Assembly: GCF_024139115.2 (NCBI RefSeq)
Contig: NW_026943189.1
Span: forward strand, 124,001-188,000
Direction of reading: 5' to 3'
DNA from: Armigeres subalbatus
Taxonomy: Eukaryota > Arthropoda > Insecta > Diptera > Culicidae
DNA: 64,000 nt
The position numbers and the translations under genes are program-made. This document shows positions 22,165-32,302 of the stretch, piece by piece; the stretch's first letter is position 1, and each line of letters begins with the position of its first letter. Under the pieces are notes generated by a model. The model saw nothing but the letters and a program-made list of their open reading frames with translations, was not told the origin of the DNA and searched no databases.

Positions 22165-23417
22165 CAAACAAAACAGCTAATTAGTAGTTCTGAGATATTA
22201 TAAATTATTGAATCAAGTTGATCAAAAGCCCTCTATAAAATGAAGATTTCTGTCTTTTTGAAGTTAATTAAGTTCTATAGCCGACGATCGACAGACAGTT
22301 AGGATGAGTGCATGTGAAAGATCAGCCCACCTTTCGTGATAACGTTCAACAACTAAATTTCCTGTCAATTGAAAAAAAAACATGTTAAAAAAATCCAGTT
22401 TTTCTGAATTTCCTTGAAAACGTATCGATGTTTATGCGAGAGTTTGGTCGTAGTATCCATCGCGATCGGTTATGTTTTGTGTTTGGTGAAGTTTTTTAGT
22501 TCATTTTCAGCTGGTTTTGGCTGATTTTTCGATTAATTTGATTAAGTGAAAGTGGACAAATTATACACATTTCAATAGTTTCATCATTCACAAAGGAAGA
22601 TCTCGCATCTGTGCTGTAGTTTAGCCATTCTCGCGGTAGTGCATCTTGTTCGGTCGTAGTATGTGATCAGTTCCCAGCTGGTTGGTGGTGCCGAAGTTGC
22701 AGTTGCAGCCACTCAATACCCGTTTTCCCGTACTTGCTGAACCTTCATCAATTTGGTGAGATCAATCCATTATTCTACTTTAATGTTACATCCAGCGGAC
22801 TGTTAGATTTTCATGCGGTTCTGTGTTGGAGCCTGCCGGGGTCTATGTGGGAGTTGGGCATGTGAGGAATTTCTTGCGAGATTGTAGGTCTGATACAAGA
22901 TTTATACAAGAGTCTAGAAATTTCGCATGTGCCTGTTTTTCATATGGATTTTGGTGGGTTCTTGTTAGGAATTGTAAGGGGGAGGTCTGAAGGACGTTGG
23001 TTGGGTGTATTTTTTGGTGCTGTCCAATGAGCGGATCGAGGTGGCTCGAGGCTCGAGGTTGCTTTTGGCCTTCCCCCTTTTTTTGACGTAAACTACGTCT
23101 AAGGGGAAGACTCAGATACAGGGTGTAAATCCAAAATTTCCAAATTCGAGACCGTCACGAAATTAGGATAGATTTCAAACGCTAATAGCGTCTTTATCTT
23201 TCGATGGATTTTCGAGATTTTCTTATCAATAGATTCGGAAACTCTCCAGCAATTTGCCAATTCTATTGATACTATTGATTATCAACGATAAACTATTGAA
23301 AATGTTATTTCTTTCCAAATCGGGTGAAAAATTCAATTCCGTTCATAAATCCCCAACACGGACATCAGATTGCAGTAAGGTACGGGCCTTTTGATCCACT
23401 GCTTCGTTTTCCCTGTG

Positions 23418-23453
23418 TATATAAAGCCCCGTGTTTCGCGTGCGCGCGTCATT
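23418..23453 (+). promoter_or_regulatory. TATA/initiator module P1
   Basis: TATATAAAG at 23418-23426 and an initiator-like TCATT at 23449-23453, the A lying 33 bases after the first T of the TATA box. Followed by TCTGGATGTCACGGAGAACG, a downstream segment shared by P4-P6 and more weakly by P2. The stem-loop at 23671 is about 220 bases downstream. Confidence 0.6.
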
Positions 23454-23670
23454 TTCATTCTGGATGTCACGGAGAACGGACCAGGGCAGCGGTGTGGTGG
23501 TGCGGATGAAATTTTTTCGGTCGGTGGTGGTGGCGGTCGTGGAAGCAGAAGCACATCATTTTCATCCGTGTCCCATCTTCGGCGGAACTGGCAATCGACG
23601 GCGTTCGTTGAGCCGAATCATCGGATGGCGGTCGCGCAGCCCAGTGGCTGCACATAAGTGGCAATTAATC

Positions 23671-23686
23671 GGTTCTTTTCAGGACC
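23671..23686 (+). terminator. Histone-type 3' stem-loop, SL1
   Basis: GGTTCTTTTCAGGACC: six-pair stem (one T-G wobble), loop TTTC, followed by ATCA and then a purine-rich GGGAGGAAGG about 15 bases downstream. This matches the metazoan replication-dependent histone mRNA end (stem, UUUC loop, ACCA-like flank, purine-rich downstream element). Confidence 0.6.
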
Positions 23687-24633
23687 ATCATTATATTTGG
23701 GAGGAAGGTTAAGTTGAAATAATTTTCATAAAGTGCAACCGTTAGGAACTGGAAAATTCTTCGGTGAAATTTTCTAGCGTAATTCGGAGTTGTATGATTT
23801 TAGTGATTGAGAATGTTGATATTAGACGAACTTTCTAAATAGAACAAAGCATAATTGTTTGGCATCGGTAGCGGAATCATAGCATTAGTGCCAGTCCGAG
23901 CATAGGCTGTCATCGGAAGATTGCTACAGCAATTTATTCACTAACGTGGCGTTTGCAACGATTTGGATGTTGTCGGCACAACATGAAATTTTCCCGCGAG
24001 ACTAATTTTGTATTTTTCCTGTTGATTGAAGAAGAAATCGGTTCCGAGATGAACTTTATTCAAAGCGCAATGCTAACGTCGGTAGTTGAATCCCAAGCAA
24101 GTATCGGAAGGAGACCATGCAAAAAATTGATTCGCATTATGACTGAAAACATTGTATGGCGTCAGTATTGATGTTTGCTACAGATTTTTTGACGTAAACT
24201 TCGTCTAATGGGAAGACTCAGATACAGGGTTTAAAACGGAAATTTCCAAATTCGAGACTGTCACAAAAATTAGGATAGATTTCAAACGCTAATAGCGTCT
24301 TTAACTTATTTTCGACATTTGCTTATCAATCGATTCGGAAACCCTTCAGCAATTTGCCAATTCTATTGATACTATTGATTATCATTAATGCTTAATATTT
24401 TCTACAACAAATATGATTTTGAAAAAGTATCACCGGCGCGTGCTTACTCGCAATCTACATGATGATACATTTACAGTTACATCAAACAACTGAAAACCGA
24501 AATACGCCACTCCAAAATTACGAGGTGAAAATTTGGTCAACAAAAACCCCCTCGACCCCCCCCCGAATAGTAGGAGCTCCGCCGATGCCGAAGGTGGTAC
24601 CACGGTCTACTCTCCGCGACATCTCGAACTTAA

Positions 24634-24667
24634 TAGCTCGCGCGCGCGGAAGAGCTCCTTTCTTGTA
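24634..24667 (-). promoter_or_regulatory. TATA/initiator module P2 (divergent with P3)
   Basis: On the - strand, TACAAG (24667-24662) and CTATT, with the A at 24634, again 33 bases apart. The downstream GTTCGAGATGTCGCGGAGAG resembles the other modules. It faces away from P3; GC boxes (CCACGCCCC and GGCGGGAC) lie between them. Confidence 0.5.
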
Positions 24668-24782
24668 ATCAATAAAGTTGAACCTGTAGCCACGCCCCTT
24701 TGGTGAGTGTGTGACGGTTACACAATATTTGCAGTCATATCGGACAACAAAGAGGCGGGACTAATGAGCCATCTTTATTGAT

Positions 24783-24820
24783 TATAAGAAAACTGCTCTC
24801 CCGCGCGCGCGTTGCCCATT
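24783..24820 (+). promoter_or_regulatory. TATA/initiator module P3
   Basis: TATAAG at 24783-24788, a CGCGCGCG tract, then CCCATT with its A at 24818 (35 bases). With P2 it forms an imperfect inverted repeat, roughly 24638-24811. Confidence 0.5.
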
Positions 24821-25209
24821 CGAGTTCGAGACAGCAGCACGTACGGACGTGTTTATTGTTCGCGCATTTTGACAACTACGTCTAAGGGAAGCCTCGGATA
24901 CAGGGTGCAAAATGAAAATTTCCAAATTGGGGACCGTCACGAAATCATGTAAGATTTCAAACGGTAATGGCGACTTTATCTTTCGACGGATTTTCGAGAT
25001 TTTGTTATTAATAGATTTGGAAACTTTTCACCAATTTGCTAATTGTATTAAAACTATTCATTATCAACGGCAAACTATTGAAAATGTTATTTCTTTCCAA
25101 ACCGGGTGCAAAATTCAAAAATAATCAATCCCGTTCATAAATCCCCAACACGGACATCAGATTGCAGTAAGGTACGGGCCTTTTGATCCACTGCTTCGTT
25201 TTTTCTGTG

Positions 25210-25245
25210 TATAAAAAGCCCCGTGTTTCGCGTGCGCGCGTCATT
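25210..25245 (+). promoter_or_regulatory. TATA/initiator module P4
   Basis: TATAAAAAG at 25210-25218 and TCATT at 25241-25245, spacing 33. The preceding 300 bases and the following 35 are close to P1. The second stem-loop is at 25466, giving the same predicted transcript length as P1 (about 240 nt). Confidence 0.6.
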
Positions 25246-25465
25246 TTCATTCTGGATTTCATGGAAAGCGGACCAAGGCGTCCAGAAGCGGTCCTAGCGA
25301 CAACGGCTGTGGTGGTGCGGATGAAGAGCAGTACGTCTTTACATCCGTGTTACAAGCAGCATTTTTGGATCTGGCAATTAACGGCGTGCGTAGAGCCGAA
25401 TCATCAGATGGCTGTCGTGCAGTCCAGTAGTTGTTGTTGGTGAGGCACATAATTGGGAATGAATC

Positions 25466-25481
25466 GGATCTTTTCAGAACC
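25466..25481 (+). terminator. Histone-type 3' stem-loop, SL2
   Basis: GGATCTTTTCAGAACC, followed by ACCATTATG and a purine-rich GGGAGGAAGG. Five pairs plus one A-A mismatch, loop TTTC. Compared with SL1, the third pair is broken. Decayed relatives are at about 26775 (GGTTCTTCTCATTC) and 27051 (GATTCTTCTCATGGAC). Confidence 0.5.
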
Positions 25482-25781
25482 ACCATTATGTTTGGGAGGA
25501 AGGTTAAGTTGAAATAATTTGTCTATAGTGCAAACGCTCTTCAGTGAAATATTCTAGCGTGATTCTGAGCTCAATTATATGATGTTTATCTAGTACTTAA
25601 CTACTCTTCTTGCTGTGGATTTAATTTTGAACAATGATTCAGTAATTGACAAGTGATTGAGAAAGCTGATATAAGACGAACTTTTTTCATAGAACAAAGC
25701 ATAATTGTTTGGTATCGGTAGCGGAATCATAGCATTACTGCCGGTCCGAGCGCGCGTCAGAAGAAGAAGCTGCAAATATGT

Positions 25782-25789
25782 ATTTGCAT
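25782..25789 (+). promoter_or_regulatory. Octamer-like ATTTGCAT inside a palindrome
   Basis: TGCAAATATGTATTTGCA (25771-25788) is a perfect palindrome containing the octamer on both strands. Related sequences with one change or more occur near 26906 and 27184. Octamers are known in some histone H2B promoters; the link here is speculative. Confidence 0.35.
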
Positions 25790-26179
25790 GGGCGGAAATA
25801 AAACCTTAAACAAGTAGCAGGCTACCTACTAGAATTATAATCTTGAGGGGAAATTTCACTTGACTGTTACTGCTATCCACGCGAATAATTATCGGCAGCG
25901 TCTTTTTATAACGCGCGCTTGTGATTCTGCTACCGATGGAAAACAATCTGCCATCACCAAGCAATTAAGTTTTACTTTGAACAAAATTCATCTCGCCTCA
26001 AGTTGTGACTTAAGAGCTACTTTCTCTGATGGTAGCCAATCATTAGTACTTCAGACAAGAAAATTTAATCTGAGCGCGAACGACCGCATGAACCACACCA
26101 TCGATGAAATTTCCGGTAGCAGCTCCGCCGAAGCCGATGGTGGGACTACGATCTGCTTTTCGCGACATCTCGAACGAAA

Positions 26180-26213
26180 TGGCTCGCGCGCGTGGAAGAG
26201 CTGGTTTCTTGTA
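26180..26213 (-). promoter_or_regulatory. TATA/initiator module P5 (divergent with P6)
   Basis: On the - strand, TACAAG at 26213-26208, and CCATTTCG with its A at 26180, spacing 33. The downstream GTTCGAGATGTCGCG is as in P2. Confidence 0.5.
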
Positions 26214-26328
26214 ATCAATAAAGTTAAACCTGTAGTCACGCCCCTTAAGTAAGTGTGTGACGGGTACACAATATTTGCAGTCATACCGGATAACAAAGAG
26301 GCGGGACTAATGGGCCATCTTTATTGAT

Positions 26329-26364
26329 TATAAGAAAACTGCTCTACCCCGCACGCGTGGCATT
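26329..26364 (+). promoter_or_regulatory. TATA/initiator module P6
   Basis: TATAAG at 26329-26334 and GCATT with its A at 26362, spacing 33. It is followed by TCATTCGAAATATCGCGGAG and then, after 15 bases, by the hAT MITE, which separates this module from the decayed stem-loop at 26775. Confidence 0.5.
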
Positions 26365-26401
26365 TCATTCGAAATATCGCGGAGAGCGGTCCCAGCATCG
26401 G

Positions 26402-26713
26402 TAGAGATGTCGCAAATTAATCGATTACTTCGATTAATAGATTATTTGTTGTGATAATCGATAAATTTTTAAATCGATTACTTCCCAACGATTAATCGAT
26501 TCAATAATCGACAAGAATCGAGAGTAATCGATTAATCGGGATTTTACGACAACTATTAGATTTCGATTACTTCAATTAATCGATTCATCGTTATGATAAT
26601 CGATTAATTTTGATTCGATTACTACTCAACGATGAATCGATTCAATAATCGTCAAGAATCGAGAGTAATCGATTAGTTACTAATCGATTAATCGAGATTT
26701 TACGACATCTCTA
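26402..26713. mobile_element. hAT MITE, 312 bases
   Basis: Ends TAGAGATGTCGCAAAT and, reversed, TAGAGATGTCGTAAAAT. A perfect 8-base duplication AGCATCGG lies at 26394-26401 and 26714-26721, as for hAT elements. The interior is two tandem, diverged copies of a roughly 150-base unit packed with AATCGATTA/TAATCGATT palindromes. Confidence 0.9.
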
Positions 26714-28379
26714 AGCATCGGCGGAGTTGCTGAGCAAATTTTTTCCAAATACATATGGTATAATTGGAAAAATCGGTTCTTCTCATTCTATGCAAAGGAA
26801 GATTGAGGCGAGGCGAACTTTTTCAAAGTGCAAATTAACCGCTTGGAGACGCCATAAAGTTGCCTGGCGTCCGTAGCAGAACCACGAGCGCGCGTCGGAG
26901 GAGATGCTACAAATATGTATTCGCATGGATGGCTTCAGTGGCAGTCAAGTTTAATTCTTTCAAGATTCTTATTTGGTTTTGTTATTCCAGCCTATGGCGT
27001 GGGTCGTGTGGTCGTTAGTGATTCGAAATATGTATTATTGGGAATTAATCGATTCTTCTCATGGACACCATTTTAAACATAGGAAGATTGAGGCGAGACG
27101 AATTTGTTCAAAGTACGACGTCGTAGCCGAATTACGTTGCCGTTCGTAGCAGAATAACGAGCGCGTATTGTAGATAGCTGCTGCAAATATGTATTCTTGC
27201 ACTGGCACTAGATTCTCATTTCACCAAACTGTTTTACGTAGTTTACGTCGGGCGGTCGTGTCTTGTACACAACCCTTATGATTTTTTGTCTACAAATGGA
27301 CATGGGAGGGAAGGGAGTAGCTTCGGGCTGCTTCGAGCTGCTCATTGGACAGCATTATTGTAACTATATTTGGATGCCGCTCATTCATTTTCTTTAATAA
27401 TATGTTAAGCAACAAACATCTCGTTATAGATCTTAACATTATCAATATCTGTTCCACTACTTTCCGACTTTGTATGTATTATAGGGTTACCGCTCCTGGA
27501 ATTCATACCATGTACCCAAATAAATACCATTCGAGAACAAAGAATTGGTGCGCAGATTGGGTTATTTTTCATTTTTGTAATATTTTTTTGGCAGTGAGTA
27601 CGCCGGATAAAAACGAAACACGACACAAATTGAGCCTGAATTGCCTGTTTTGCGAATGTTATTTGTTGTAAATTCTTGTCATCATATCACTTTTTTATTC
27701 CTTTCTATGTTTTATGAGTGAATACATCATCTAAATGGAGGATCGAAGTGTACCGCGTTTCAGTGATGATATGTTTTGTTTTTCTCGCGTCGAATTTTTC
27801 GCATAAACCGATTTATTTTTCATTTCTCATTATAATTTTGGCTTAGACCACCTTGTTCCGGGGAGGAATTTTAAAACAAATAATTTATAGATGACCTGTG
27901 TTACACCCCGCATTCCGTTTACCAAAACGAACCCTGCTACACTACCTACCCCATATATCCAACATCCCTGTGATTTCTCGTGGAAGTGCAGATGACTCGT
28001 CGGCTTCCATCAAAGCGTGCTCATGCTCATGCGAAAACGTATCGATGTTTATGTGATGCGATTTCTTCTAAATTAGCAGAATGTTGTTTTCGAAACTGGA
28101 AACCACTCTCCACACTACCGACTAGGAACTAGTGAGTGATGCTTATTCCATCATATTGCAGTATCGAGCAACAGAATTTGGAACTTCAGAGAGCTGCTAA
28201 ATTCGTGCTGCACTCTAAAGACTAGCTTTTACCGACCTTTAACTTTCAGTGCAGCGTTCTTAAACATCTGGACAACTGTCTAAATTATATTTTGTTGTCT
28301 CATATTAATTGCAATTTATTTATATCTAATTTTGAATGCTCAACAAGATACGTTTCAATTTTAGTAATATTTTTGTTAA

Positions 28380-28530
28380 TAGCAAATAACAAACTTTGGG
28401 ATGTCATTAGAGACGAAGAAAATCAAAGCTTGCTCAGACAGAAATTCCAGTTCAGTGTCGGGAAACAGTTATTGTCAAAAAAATTATAGCTTCCGCCATT
28501 ATGGCGAGCGTTGAAAGCTGGATAAATCCG
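28380..28530 (+). repeat. Uninterrupted relative of 18345-18780
   Basis: Same sequence as the 18.4-18.8 kb repeat in reverse orientation, without the MITE. The frame reads NNKLWDVIRDEEN, KFQFSVGKQL and then a stop after KKL. It serves as a natural empty site. Confidence 0.6.
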
Positions 28531-28625
28531 GATCTTAATAATATACTACATACTGTGTACGATAAATGTAATTTTTCGCTTCTTGTCTTCGGCATTGGAA
28601 ATGAGAGGAATAACTATGAATTATG

Positions 28626-28889
28626 ATGATATGGAAATGCTAATATCATCTTCCAAACTTGGACGTACATGTTCATGATAGCATTAGAGGCGAAAGTATA
28701 GAATTGGTAGTTCCGTTAGGATACCATCACAAATATTGCCCTCCGCTCGCTTTCAAATCGACTTCTATAAAAACATTCTTCATGCCTGCCGTATCCTAAC
28801 GGAACTATCAATTCTATACTTTCGCCTCTAATGCTATCATGAACATGTACGTCCAAGTTTGGAAGATGATATTAGCATTTCCATATCAT
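28626..28889. repeat. Near-perfect inverted repeat, 99-base arms
   Basis: Arms 28626-28724 and 28791-28889 differ at one position; the spacer is 66 bases. RNA from either strand would form a long hairpin. No target duplication or known element end is seen. The low divergence implies a recent origin, gene conversion or selection. Confidence 0.93.
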
Positions 28890-31800
28890 TGTAAATCGTT
28901 TAACTTCACGTAGAAGTAACACACACGAAATCATTAATTTAGTATGAATTATGCTCTGCCAGTAGTCAGTGCTGAGACACTCACTCGACAGTGATGGAAC
29001 ACTTTACAACTTTCTCAACATTCAATTACATCCATAACGCCACAAAATCAATCAATTGTAGATAATAATACACCAATATCATCGTTAGGATAGATCCGCT
29101 ATGTAATATCCAATGTTAAATATGTTTGATTAAAAGAAAATGCCACGACTTTAGATCGATGGAAAATAACCATAATATTATGGAACACTTTTTATCCAAG
29201 ATGGTGACGAATGTAAACAATGCTGTTTTAATGCACGAGTTAGTTACAAATTTGACTACAGCAATTACAGCCGTCACAAAAATGTCGTCACAAAAAATGA
29301 TAAAGAAGCGATTTATACAGGAAAGACTAAACTGTTCCATAACTGTGGAAAAATATTGTCATTGTCATTGTCATCACACTGATCAAATCATATTTCTTCA
29401 AATAAATAAAATTTAAAGCATTTAAATCAGTCAAAATTATATTATCTAATATTGCTGATAGAAACTTATGTACCATGGGAAATAGTGACTTTGATCGTGA
29501 AATTATTACTTTTTGGTAAAGGGGTCAGTTGTGGGTGTTCCATAATTGTGGGCTTTGTGGGCAAATGCATTGGATTGCCTATCTAGAGATTAGGAGGATC
29601 TTGGTAGGCCTTCCATATGTTTTTCAGTCTTGATTTTAAATGCTGACTGTATTAACGAGTGGCCACTAAATAGCGGGAATGGAAAGAATGGCTCGGGAAG
29701 AAGACTACAAAGAACTACAGTTCGATCTGATATACGTTTTATAAATAGTTGACCTTAGTCTTTAAACTTAGATTAAAGTAGTCTAATCTTGCAGGTATGA
29801 CATGACCGCTGGACGGATGCCATTTCCGGATGCTGCTTCTTATCCTATTGATGAGTTGCTTCGTGTCTTTGGCCTTCCAATCACCTTTGTATACAATGGA
29901 GCTCAGTAGACGAAAAATCCTTTAACAGTTTTCGAAACATTTTTTCGCTTAATATTGTCCACCGTGTACTTTTCCTACGATCTTTGTTCACTTAGAAATA
30001 CTGTAAAATGCGAGCCATAGTGCTTCCTGTTTTGACGGTATGTTTTATAACTGAACAAGTTGGAGTAAAAGTGTGTGGGGGACAATTTTCTGAATATTCT
30101 AAGGATTTTTTCATATGAGGTATTATTTCTCTGAAAGCATTAATTGTTTTACGGAAAATTTTTGCTTTTGCTGCTATGAATTGAATGGACCGGGGCTTCT
30201 CAATTAAGATCGCTGTATTTAATTGAGTTCTACGTAGGCTAAGTTCACATTCGGATCAAAAAGCTCAATGAATTGGATATTGAGATTTAAAGGTACTGCA
30301 GGCAAAGGACTGGCGGCATGACTGCATGCTGCATGTCACCTGCTTTGTTGTAGCTGTAGTGACTTTTTATATGCCTGCCATTGAATAGAAAAAATGAAAA
30401 AGTGCTGCAGTGTAAACCGGTCTGATGAATTGGCCTGAAATTGATCCAAAATAGGTAACAAATAACTGACTTTTTTTTCGTTTTGTCACAGAAAATCGGC
30501 TGGTTGTCGCAACTTATCAACTTTCGTTTGAAATGTTACTGACTGTAAACTGACTGTTACGGTCCTGTAAATCATAATCAATATCAAGAATTCTTGAACT
30601 AATAGTATGTTCCCGACTCAACTCCGTGCCCTAGATCACTTACGTATGCCTTAACCACATTCCTTTTATATCATTCTCAGAAATACCTAGCTAGTAAAAT
30701 GGTTTTGGCAACGGCTGTTTCCTCGAATTACTTGAATTTCGAAATTTTGTTGGCAAGGACTTTGATACACAGCAATGGCATGGCAACATTAATGATTGCG
30801 AATTGAATTGTGGTTCTTTGGAGAATACAAAGTTTTTATGATTCTCGCAGTAACAACACCAGAAACCTGTAACAAGATGTCAATCTTCGATACGTTTCCT
30901 GATTGTAGATACCTTCTTCGACTGAATGGCTCTGCGCATGTTTTCACCATGAACCACGGACTGCTCGTTCAACATGTGGCTGCTCACTGTTTGACTCGTT
31001 CCTCTTCAAGAGCCACATGGAAAAGAACGAATATCTACCTCAATCCGTCAGCTGTTGATATGACTCGGTTTCTACACATCATCATCATCATCGCCATCAT
31101 CATCTCTTCGCATTCAATGATGCTCGTGGGTTGTTCTCTGAGACTGGAAATTCGTTGCGCTGTATAGGTGGAAAATCTCACAGTACGGTAATGGTTTTCC
31201 CAAGAGAAACACTTCGGGAGAGTTTCCTTATCACTTGATAAACTTCCACATTCTGCCTAAACTGATTCAACAGTTCCTTTCGCGGTACGTCCTCGTTGTT
31301 TCTGTACGTGAGTAGACTAGCGAGGAAAGTAAGATCAACTCATTTTTAACATCTCAATCACATGTCAAGACGACTGCGCTTAGTGTATAATAAAAGCTCA
31401 AAATTTATGCGTATCATTGAATTATGATATTCTCGAAATAGGTATTCAAAACACGCCACCCGCTTCCTGATATTCGGTCTGGTCTATCTTACTGAGGCTC
31501 CATTGCTGGCAGGGCAAGTAGGGTGAAAGTCATCATAATTCAAGAAAGCTTCCCCCATTTTTTCCTCATCTACTGTTTTCATATGGTCTGTTTCGACTTT
31601 TGCTTCTCTTGAAGCTCAAATGTCGACAGCCTCGCATCAACGATGGCTGCATGAGAAAGTTGCCTTGAAATTGCGACCTTTGGTTCGGTTAGAGAGTGAG
31701 GGGTTATTGGTGGCGGATGGTGGTTATTTGTTTTCTCAATTTGTATATTTTGATTTCGCATACCAGGGCATGGGTTGCCGGAATGGAGGCATGGGGAACC

Positions 31801-32180
31801 GTGCACTGGAGTGGCTTTTGATTCCATATATTTGGAGTAAAATTTGTGAATGCTTAATATACAATCACTTTGCTGCGCGTCGGCATAAATACACGAAAAG
31901 ACCTTTTCACTTCCTTATGTCTATTGTATAAATCACGCCAATTTGCTCGACTCAAAGGGGTATAAGTGACAAAAACTTTTGAAGTAAAATGTGTCAAATT
32001 TTTCAAAATATTTTTTTTCGTTTTTGGAAAAAAATTACTAATTTTCTGCGAATTTTCAAATTTTTTCGCAAATAGCGTATAAACTATAACAATTTATTGC
32101 CGCAAAGCTCTAAAACCCAAGCATTTTTTGCTGTAATCAACTCAAATTTGACCAATTTGAGTCAACTCGGGTTTTCAAGG
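28890..32180. other. Unassigned intergenic sequence
   Basis: No exon or repeat is securely recognised. Frames of 96-123 codons (for example 30796-31167 and 31620-31931, both +) lack known motifs. A CATCATCAT microsatellite lies at about 31078-31103. Confidence 0.35.
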
Positions 32181-32302
32181 CCACACCATTCAATACGGAA
32201 GCAACGGCCAACTGTCATTTCTAATATTCCAGCTTTGCTGCGTCGTAGCATGCGTGGAATAATGAAAATGACAGTTGTGCGTTGCTTCCGTATTGAGTGG
32301 TG
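32181..32302. repeat. Hairpin MITE, about 60-base arms
   Basis: The two halves (32181-32243 and 32245-32302) are diverged inverted copies, with CAATACGGAAGCAACG and AACTGTCATTT on each arm. No coding capacity. Confidence 0.75.

Larger units (their letters stand above)
23019..27353. mobile_element. Modular inverted-repeat unit with repeated promoters
   Basis: Bounded by GCTGTCCAATGAGC (23019-23032) and its reverse complement (27340-27353). The similarity extends inward through a CTCGA-rich stretch to GACGTAAACTACGT at both ends (about 23083 and, reversed, 27233-27250). Inside are three copies of a 200-300-base upstream block starting near GACGTAAAC (about 23083, 24190, 24870), six TATA modules, two divergent GC-rich hairpin modules (24575-24811 and 26120-26352), two histone-like stem-loops with two decayed relatives, and three copies of an AAATATGTATTCGCATGG-like motif. 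No protein gene is recognised. Confidence 0.6.
22416..28053. mobile_element. 5.6-kb composite segment between 21-base direct repeats
   Basis: An identical 21-base sequence (GAAAACGTATCGATG core) is found at 22416-22436 and 28033-28053. Directly before the right copy is GTGCTCATGCTCATGC, a short-repeat tail typical of some non-LTR elements. A LINE-like insertion on the + strand with its target duplication is therefore the simplest reading. Most of the interior is a separate inverted-repeat unit (23019-27353). The outer parts (22437-23018 and 27354-28032) contain no recognisable RT. Confidence 0.5.

Noticed and set aside
23391..23657. Frame shared between the P1 and P4 modules (88 and 86 codons) as a gene
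   Set aside because: It starts upstream of the predicted initiator, so the ATG would lie outside the transcript, and the two translations diverge by frameshift in the middle.
25860..26252. 130-codon + strand frame in the modular unit
   Set aside because: Overlaps promoter P5 and the divergent hairpin; no recognised motif, and the related module at 24.4-24.7 kb is not open in this frame.
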